DNA of 64,000 nucleotides. Source: Sclerotinia nivalis. Its lineage: Eukaryota > Ascomycota > Leotiomycetes > Helotiales > Sclerotiniaceae. The stretch covers positions 2,046,001-2,110,000 of the forward strand of contig JAPEIS010000006.1 in assembly GCA_029531795.1 (NCBI GenBank), written 5' to 3'. This document shows, piece after piece, positions 57,357 through 64,000 of this stretch (position 1 is its first letter; each line of letters begins with the position of its first letter). The translations under genes and the position numbers were made by a program. Under the pieces are notes generated by a model, which was not told the DNA's origin, did not search any database, and saw nothing but the letters and a program-made list of their open reading frames with translations.

Positions 57357-59194
57357 ATGGCAGTTTCAAACGATTTGCCGGCTATCGAAGCAGTAAATTC
57401 AGAATCGATTGTGCATGAGAAGAATGCCAATGGCTCTAGCAACCCACCCAAGAAACTGCATGGCCGCGCCTTTTATGAAAGTATCGGTAGTCCCAAATTC
57501 ATTCTCGCGCCAATGGTTGATCAGTCCGAATTCGTAAGTTGACGAACCATCCGTGATAAGACTTCTCCTCTACCCTTTCATACTAATTCGAATTTGCACA
57601 GGCCTGGCGCATGCTGTCTCGCTCCTTCATGTCCCCAGAATCAAACAAATCCCTCCTGGCATACACACCCATGCTCCACGCGCGCATGTTCTCTGAAACT
57701 CCCAAGTTCCGCGATGCGCATTTCCAACCGATGAAAAGCTCGCTTGTCTCTCAGATGGATTCGTCTTGTCCTACTCCAAAGGAGGAACTGTTTCTTGATG
57801 GAAATCCAGCTTTCGATAGACCTCTTTTCGTACAGTTTTGCGCAAATGATGAGAAGGAATTACTCGAAGGAGCGAAATATGTAGCGCCGTTTTGTGATGC
57901 TGTAGATTTGAATTTGGGATGTCCGCAGGGCATTGCGAGGAGAGGCAAATATGGGGCGTTCTTGCAGGAGGATCAGGGACTTATTTATAAGTTGATTAAT
58001 ACGCTACATAAGGAATTGGATGTACCGGTTACGGCAAAGATTAGGATATTGGAAACGAGGGAGAAGACATTGGAATATGCAAAGATGGTTGTGAGTGCTG
58101 GAGCGAGCATTTTGACAGTGCATGGAAGGACGAGGGAGATGAAGGGTCATAAAACGGGTTTGGCGGATTGGGCGGTATTGAGATTTTTGAGGGACAGTTT
58201 ACCAAAAGAAGTGGTTCTTTTCGCGAACGGAAATATTTTGTCAAGGGAGGATATTGATGAGTGTCTGGAAGTGACAGGTGCCGACGGGGTAATGAGCGCG
58301 GAAGGAAATTTGTATGATCCGACGATCTTTTCAGATGCGCCGACCATGGGGGAGGAAGGGAGAGAGTATTGGAGGAGTTTGGATGGGAAAATGGGAGGTT
58401 GGAGGATGGATGCTGTGTTGAGGAGATATATGGATATCATCTATAAATACGTTTTGCAGGTATCGCCGCCTGAGAGGAAACCTCTCTTCATATCCTCGGA
58501 TCCTGAGGAAAAGTTTGGAGAAGAGGTAGAGGAAGAAGAGGAAGAGGGACCACCAAAAAAGAAACAAAAGGGAGAAAAGAAAGAGAGGACCACGAGTCCA
58601 AGTCTGGTCGCCATGCAACCGCATTGCTTCAAACTTCTTAGGCCGCTGGTTTCAAAACATCATGGTATTAGAGATGCATTAGCAAAGTGCAGAGCAGGGG
58701 ATGTACAAGCTTTTGAAAACGTCTTACAAATGACGGAAAAGGTTGTTAAAGAGGGAATAATAGAATATGAGAGAACAAATGGCGAAAGTTATAAAGAGGA
58801 AGTCGAGAGGGCGGAAAAAGAAAGAGAGGAGAAAATGAAGGGTGGTGGGAAGGGTGCCAACGGGAGAGGAGGGCAAGATGGAGATGGGGAGGGGAAAGGT
58901 GGCGAGGAAATTAAGTTTGAGGAGAGTTCGTTGGAGATGGTTAGGAGGTGTAAGAGGCCTTGGTGGGTGGTGCAGCCTTATGTTAGACCATTGCCTACGG
59001 AGGCATTGGCGAAAGGTAGCTTGACTTTGAGTAGGAAGGAAAGGGGTGGCAAGGGAAAAGGGGATGGGGGAAAGGAAGTCAATGGGACTGAGGAGGAAGG
59101 GAAGGTCGAGGTGCAGGTCGTGGGTGGGGAAGAGGGGAGTATTACTGAGAAAGGAACGGTGGAGGTTCCCAAAGATGGATTGGTTTGTGGATGA
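57357..59194 (+). CDS. DUS1: tRNA-dihydrouridine synthase 1
   Basis: Exons 57357-57533 and 57602-59194 give 589 residues. The frame is open upstream, but the first ATG is 57357 (MAVSNDLPAIEAV). FILAPMVDQSEFAWRML starts the FMN-binding TIM barrel; LNLGCPQGIARRGKYGAFL holds the catalytic Cys166; AKIRI, VHGRTREMKG and FANGNI are further FMN and tRNA contacts. Dus1 reduces U16 and U17 of tRNA D-loops. The region at about 360-385 is a Glu/Lys-rich insertion (EEVEEEEEEGPPKKKQK), and the second half has Gly/Lys/Glu low complexity, which makes it longer than yeast Dus1 (423 residues). CKRPWWVVQPYVRPLP near the end belongs to the C-terminal family motif. Confidence 0.92.
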
Positions 59195-60272
59195 TTTTCA
59201 CATCTTATCTTCTTTACGTCGAATTAATTAGAATTTGCTAGACTGGCGCATCATGGCGCGATATGGCATGGCATAGAATGGAGAATATACTCGAATACTA
59301 AACTCAGTACACATAGATAGTAGATCAATAGAATGGTAATGGTATATGGAAGAGAAGGATCAAGTGCTGATCTCTCTCCTCTAATTTAAATATATATATC
59401 ACATTATAAACGTTTTTCGAACAACACTCTTCATTTTGTAACTTCTACCTGATGTTTTTATTGATAGTGTATAGGATCTTCAGACGACTTTGAATGACTT
59501 TGAATGACTTTGAATGACTTTGAATATTTATTGATATCGTTGATGAGAATGAAAATGAAAATGAGAATGAGAATTGGTTTTTTGGTAGTATATATGGATG
59601 GATGGATTTGAGATTGGGAAATAGCTAGTAGAATATCAGAATAAATTGTCAGTTCACATTCTCAAAATAAGGAAATTAGAAGTCCTATTTGATTTGTTAA
59701 TATTATAGTTTAATGCTTGAGAAATGGGTGGGTAATACGTGAAGGGGGGGAAGGGGAGAGGGGGACTGGTTTGTATGTATATGTGTATATGTGTTTGTGT
59801 GGTATTGTTTGGTATTATGTGGTATTGTAGAGGTATATTGATATGATGGGTTGTGTGAATGAATGAATGGCGTGGTGTGAGATGATATGGAAGGTGGGAT
59901 TGGAGGATTGGGAAGAGGTAGAATTGGAAGAGTGTAGAATTGGAGGGAGATGAGTATGGTTCTTGGAAGGGAAGGGAAAGGAGCGGTATGGATATGGGTA
60001 CTATGCTAGAGCAAAGTTCGCTTGCGGAATTGGTATTAGGATAGTGTTCTAGAATACTGGGGACAAATGATGATTAAAAAGTGCGGGATTGCGGGATAAG
60101 AGGGAAGGCTAAGGTAGTTCGGGATGCTTGGTTGGTCTGGTTTTACCTAACACTAGAGTGACTGTAACTTTATGAAACTCTTTTGATTTGATACGGATAC
60201 TGCATAGGAAATATGTAGGTGAAGGGTTAACGGGCTTAGATCCGTCTTCAATTCCCACATCTATATACCTTC
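59195..60272. other. Convergent intergenic region
   Basis: Between the 3' ends of DUS1 (+) and the HSDL2-like gene (-). Rich in short repeats, with a G-rich plus strand at 59730-60000. No gene seen. Confidence 0.5.
59486..59525. repeat. (GACTTTGAAT)4 repeat
   Basis: Four exact tandem copies of a 10-mer, followed by AATGAAAATGAGAATG-type units at about 59548-59572. Confidence 0.95.
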
Positions 60273-61271
60273 TCAAAGCTTACTCAACTTCCCATCCTTC
60301 TCCTTCTTCGCACTATCCAATCTCGCCCCCTCATCATCCTGCTCCTCAACCCTCAAATCAGGAAACTTGGCCGGCATGATCCTCCTCGGCGTAGTCCCAG
60401 GCACTAAAGCATATTTACTAAAATCCGTCACCCCGTCATGATCCCTCAAATAGTCCTCATCCAACGTCAAAACTCCATTTACATCCCCAACCGGTGCTTT
60501 CAAAATTGACAAAATAGCATCAGAAAAAATGCTCGGATGTCTCAAATCCTCGTCAGGCGAGGAAAAATGGGCGGTCGCTGCAGACTCAATCGCACTCGCG
60601 GGCCATAATCCCGTGACCGCCATTTCCTTGGCGGCTTCTCCCATTCTCGCAACATCCATCCCGAGTCCCTGTACTAGAACACTCATGCCCACTTTCCCCA
60701 TCGCATATGCGGTTTTGCCCCGGAAAAATCGGGAGTAGATTGGGGGACATATTACTATAATCCTCGCTTTCCAATTTTGGTCTCTCCAATGGGGGATGCA
60801 AGATTGGATGGATGCGTAGAGACCGTTGGGATTGACGGATTCCATTAACATGTAACGGGATAAGGGGGTGGTGAGCACGGAAGAATGGTAGATGGCGCCG
60901 GAATTGTAGATCAGTACGTCGATGCGTCCATAGGTTGAGATGGCTTGGGAAATGAGAGAGGAGATGTCGGTATGGTTGCGGACGTCACAAGGTATTGCCG
61001 TAGCTGTTCCCCCCGATTCGACGATTTCCCGACAGACGGTGGAGATGGTTGAGGCGGATGAATTGGGGTCAGGGGGAAAAGGATGAGTTGCGGAGGCGTC
61101 GCTGGTGGATTTGGCGGATACGATTACTTGGTGTCTTTGTTAGTGAAGGCTATGAACGGACAAGATATATGTGTATGTACCTGCATATCCATTCTTGGCG
61201 AGATCAATTGCAATTTGTCGTCCAATCCCTCGAGATGCGCCGATTACAAGTGCTACCTCTTTAAATGTCAT
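60273..61271 (-). CDS. HSDL2-like dehydrogenase, peroxisomal PTS1
   Basis: Exons 61271-61181 and 61126-60273 (54-nt intron, CACTAACAA branch) give 314 residues. GASRGIG near the N-terminus is the NAD(P) loop, then VIVSAKS, and the catalytic Tyr171/Lys175 in YAMGK. The order ICPPIYSR, GLWPASAIESAAT, DAILSILKAPVGDVNG and TLDEDYLRDHDGV matches the SDR part of HSDL2, without its SCP2 domain. At the position of the catalytic Ser (ISPP in animals) there is Cys157, and NNAG is YNSG. The last three residues are SKL, a peroxisomal targeting signal. HSDL2 proteins are linked to fatty-acid metabolism. Divergent from the GST-kappa gene with 297 bp between starts. Confidence 0.88.
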
Positions 61272-61568
61272 GATGAATTCTGAATTTAGATGGAATGGAA
61301 CTTAAGGTATCCGATCATTTGGATCAATATATATTCGAGAATACATATCTCGGACCTTGTAGAAAGGGGAAGTTTAGTGATCAAACAGTGAAGGAGGGGA
61401 AGGCAATGATGCATGCATGATGTTTAGTGATCAGGATTTCCGGGGTCGAGCTTCTTGAGCCGAGGTACACGGAAACTGGTATCCAACCTCCACCTCATTG
61501 TGTTTTGATATCTAGAAAAGCACGCCATTTTTTCAATTGATGCTATACTTTTCACAAATAAACTCATC
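61272..61568. promoter_or_regulatory. Shared promoter of two peroxisomal genes
   Basis: 297 bp between opposed ATGs. CCGAGG at 61460-61465 is the reverse complement of CCTCGG, the core site of the fatty-acid regulators FarA and FarB in filamentous ascomycetes. One hexamer alone is weak evidence. Confidence 0.5.
61460..61465 (-). promoter_or_regulatory. CCTCGG-type element
   Basis: CCGAGG on the plus strand, 104-109 nt before the GST-kappa start and about 190 nt before the HSDL2-like start. Known from fungal oleate-response promoters; occupancy here is inference. Confidence 0.4.
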
Positions 61569-62473
61569 ATGCCGGGCCATATAGATTGTTATCTTGATTG
61601 TTGTAAGTGCATCAAATCATTTATCTCCAAGAACTTTCCCCACGTCCCCCGCATTCTACCACCGTGCTAACCCCTATCGATATCAAAGCATCATTTTACA
61701 GCTACGCAGCTCTAGTACATCTCCGAAAGAATCGAGAAGTTCTTCTTACTCATGATGTTACCGTGGAGTGAGTTCCCTATCTCCCTACTCTTTCAGGTCC
61801 TATCTAAATCCAATCTCAAGCCTCATCCCGGTCTTCCTCGGCGGCATAAACCACGGCTCGGGAAATAAGCCGCCGTGGAGTCTTCCTGCCAAAGCAAAGT
61901 ATAGCAAATTCGATAGCGCTCGCACGAAATTATATCATGGGCTTCCGGATCTTCAACCTCCTGATTTTTTCCCACCTGTGACACTTCTTGTATGTAATCA
62001 ATTATCTCTCACCGGATACTGATGTGCAGCTAACACATGATGTGAACACAAAGCCTCAAAGAGCACTCTGCTTCATCAAATCCCGCTATCCCGTCGAAAC
62101 ATTCGAGAAAACATGGTTAAGCATCTTCGATGCCCTTTGGGTTTCCCCTCACAAAAACGTCACGATTCCTGATGAATTCCGGGATTTCCTAAGTAAGCTA
62201 GGTTCGTTTGATGAGAAACAGGTAGAGGAGATTATGGAAAAGGCAGCGGAGAAAGAGTGGAAGGATAAATTACTGGCGAATACGAAGGATGCGCTTGAGA
62301 AGGGGGCGTTTGGGGCACCGTGGTTGTGGGTTAGGAATGGGGAGGGGTTGGAGGAACCATTTTTCGGGAGTGATAGGTTTCATTTTATTTGGAGGTTTTT
62401 GGGGGTTGAGTTTAGGGATGTGGAGATTGTGAAAGGTGAGAAGGGGGAAGAGAGGGAGAAGGCGAAGTTGTAA
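61569..62473 (+). CDS. Glutathione S-transferase kappa, PTS1
   Basis: Exons 61569-61602, 61689-61767, 61821-61989 and 62030-62473 give 241 residues, the usual kappa length. It starts MPGHIDCYLDCSSFYSYAAL, the DsbA-like thioredoxin-fold start with the Ser that binds glutathione, then VDLIPVFLGGINHGSGNKPP, and near the end GAFGAPWLWV and FFGSDRFHFIWRFLGVE, both kappa hallmarks. The third intron is only 40 nt (GTATGT, ATACTGATG, GCAG). The protein ends in AKL, an accepted peroxisomal PTS1; human GSTK1 is peroxisomal too and ends in ARL. The role is probably detoxification of lipid peroxides or a redox step in peroxisomes. Confidence 0.9.
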
Positions 62474-63562
62474 GGGTGTGTAGATTGGGTTGCTGATAGT
62501 TGGGCACAAGTACTGTACATTGATGAGCACTGAACTGTGCTACTATTTAGAAGGATAGGGTAAGGGATATTGTTGTGTTGAGAAACTGGAGTTTGAAAAC
62601 TGTAAACTATCAATGAAATATGTTGAAGACTGCTTCATGCTTTGCGACTCAGTGAAAAGGATCAATTATTGTAATATCATAGACACGTACATGGATAACT
62701 ATAATTCCTATTGTTGTTCCAATGACTGGAGGATGATCATCTACCATCACGTGATCTTAAGCGACAGATGTTCACGTGTTTCCCCATACTTTCCTAAAAT
62801 AAGGGGTCCAAAAAGGTACGAGACTTTAATCGAGATAAGCTTTTAAGCCGCATGAGAACTATATAAAGGTTGATAGTGAGTATCAAATTCTCTTTCCTTA
62901 AAAAAGTTCTTTTCTTTTTTTATACCAATCATGGTTTTTTTTCGATTTGATTACATCTTTCTGGGAAGATGTATATAAAAACCTCGAGTATCTCATTTTC
63001 AGACAATGGAGAAAAGTTTTCTATTTCATCCTTTCATCAATTGATGTTGTTGATATATTCGAATTGAGAAGTTTCAATTCATTACAAAGGGTTGGTCAAA
63101 AAATGGATCAAAGATGATTTTCTTAAATGGTTATCGCCTAATCATTAAATTTTGGAGTGGCGCTTTGTTAGCGTGATGAACTAAGCGATCACCGGCAAAT
63201 CCCAGGCAGAACCAAAAACGCGCCTGGTGAGAAATCAGCTTTCCACCCATATCAACATTAATAAACACAGATAGATATCAATTCATTCATCATAATTTCA
63301 TGCGAATAAATCTTCGCGGAAAGGAAAGGAAAAGGATTATCTATCATTCGCTAACCTTATGATATTCACACTTCACTTACAACAGAAAAGAGTATTGTGC
63401 TGTTCAACATTGACTGAACATCGATTGCTTTTCATTTACAGCAGCGCGCGAAACTTATCAATGTTTTGACAAACAAGTGAATTTCGACGAATCACCATCG
63501 CTTTCACATCTTCCTCTACGGTCTTTGAATTTCGAAGCTACATATAATCCCCACTCCCCGCT
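62474..63562. other. Intergenic
   Basis: 1.1 kb between two plus-strand genes, AT-rich, with poly-pyrimidine stretches near 62895-62925. Promoter of the last gene lies on the right. No gene seen. Confidence 0.5.
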
Positions 63563-64000
63563 ATGCCAGCGAAGAACCGCAAATTAGAATTCTTCGACCC
63601 TAATAAATCCGACTCTAACGACGACGATTTCTCCCCTTCCGAAGTCGCTCCACGAAAGACTCCTAGAAAGTCGAGGTCTCAATCGCAAAAGAAAGCAGGT
63701 CCGCGAAAAAAGAATAAATACAAGGATGAGGATATTGATGAGGATGATGAAAGTGTGTCGGAAGAATCATTCATAGAAGAAGTATCCGAGGAAGAAGATT
63801 TCGAAATGAACGAGAAGACTGGAAGAGCTGTGCGGAAAGCCGCGAAGAAAGCTGTCACTTATGAAGAGGATAGTAATAGCGATGATGATTTGCTCCAGGA
63901 ATCCGAGGAAGAGGTTCGTCCGAAGAAGTCAAATAAGCGAACGCGCGTGGTAGACGACGGCGAGGTCGAGGACGAGGACGAAGATGAAGTCGAGGAACCC
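63563..64000 (+). CDS. Charged nuclear-type protein, partial at window end
   Basis: An ATG at 63563 (MPAKNRKLEFFDPNKSD) opens a frame that runs without stop for 146 codons to the window edge. The sequence alternates basic patches (APRKTPRKSRSQSQKK, KAGPRKKNKYK) and acidic runs (DEDIDEDDE, EEVSEEEDF, then GEVEDEDEDEVEEP), with TGRAVRKAAKKAVTYEED between them. Such N-termini are common in chromatin remodellers and nucleolar proteins, but no catalytic domain lies within the window, so no family can be given. Codon 1 is preceded by CCCGCT. The gene continues beyond 64000. Confidence 0.7.
   Translation, partial: MPAKNRKLEFFDPNKSDSNDDDFSPSEVAPRKTPRKSRSQSQKKAGPRKKNKYKDEDIDEDDESVSEESFIEEVSEEEDFEMNEKTGRAVRKAAKKAVTYEEDSNSDDDLLQESEEEVRPKKSNKRTRVVDDGEVEDEDEDEVEEP

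Noticed and set aside
1..64000. Transposons, CRISPR arrays, rRNA or tRNA genes and virus-derived genes
   Set aside because: No transposase, reverse transcriptase or integrase motifs, long terminal or inverted repeats, or RNA gene signatures were seen by eye.

Overview
The window is nuclear DNA of a filamentous ascomycete. Genes are about 2.8 kb apart. Most carry short GT-AG introns (40-86 nt) with CTAAC- or CTGAC-like branch sites, intergenic DNA is AT-rich and full of short repeats, and the proteins are fungal types (Stb3, Swc5, Afr1/Bni4-like, Dal5-like permease, NADH kinase). The feel is that of a leotiomycete such as Botrytis or Sclerotinia, but this is an impression, not a measurement. 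No transposon, CRISPR, tRNA, rRNA or virus-derived gene was found.

Layout. 0.6-9.3 kb: a BCAS3-like WD40 protein (-), the dolichol-phosphate-mannose synthase subunit DPM2 (-), and splicing factor CWC22 (+), the last two sharing a divergent promoter. 11.5-19.3 kb: a Cys-motif/coiled-coil protein (+), a 70-residue membrane protein (+), a coiled-coil protein (-) and a DUF1295 membrane reductase-like protein (-). 20-26 kb: DNA topoisomerase III and the Sin3-binding repressor Stb3 (both +). 27.4-37.8 kb, an accessory-looking block: a short-chain dehydrogenase (-), a DHA1-type MFS exporter (+), an unknown protein (+), a Dal5/ACS-type permease (+) and a small secreted cysteine-containing protein (-). 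39.4-46.6 kb: mitochondrial NADH kinase (-), an ER lysophospholipid acyltransferase (+) and SWR1-complex subunit Swc5 (-). 46.6-53.3 kb has no convincing gene. 53.3-59.2 kb: an Afr1/Bni4-like polarity protein with a PP1 docking motif and tRNA-dihydrouridine synthase Dus1 (both +). 60.3-62.5 kb: a divergent pair, an HSDL2-like dehydrogenase ending in SKL and a kappa-class GST ending in AKL. 63.6 kb to the edge: the start of a charged nuclear-type protein.

Most genes are housekeeping and unrelated. The clearest working unit is the divergent HSDL2-like/GST-kappa pair: both proteins end in a peroxisomal PTS1 tripeptide, and the 297-bp shared promoter holds a CCTCGG-type element known from fatty-acid-responsive fungal genes. 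The MFS/SDR block has no backbone enzyme and is not a recognisable biosynthetic cluster. Exon boundaries were worked out by hand from reading-frame continuity and splice signals.
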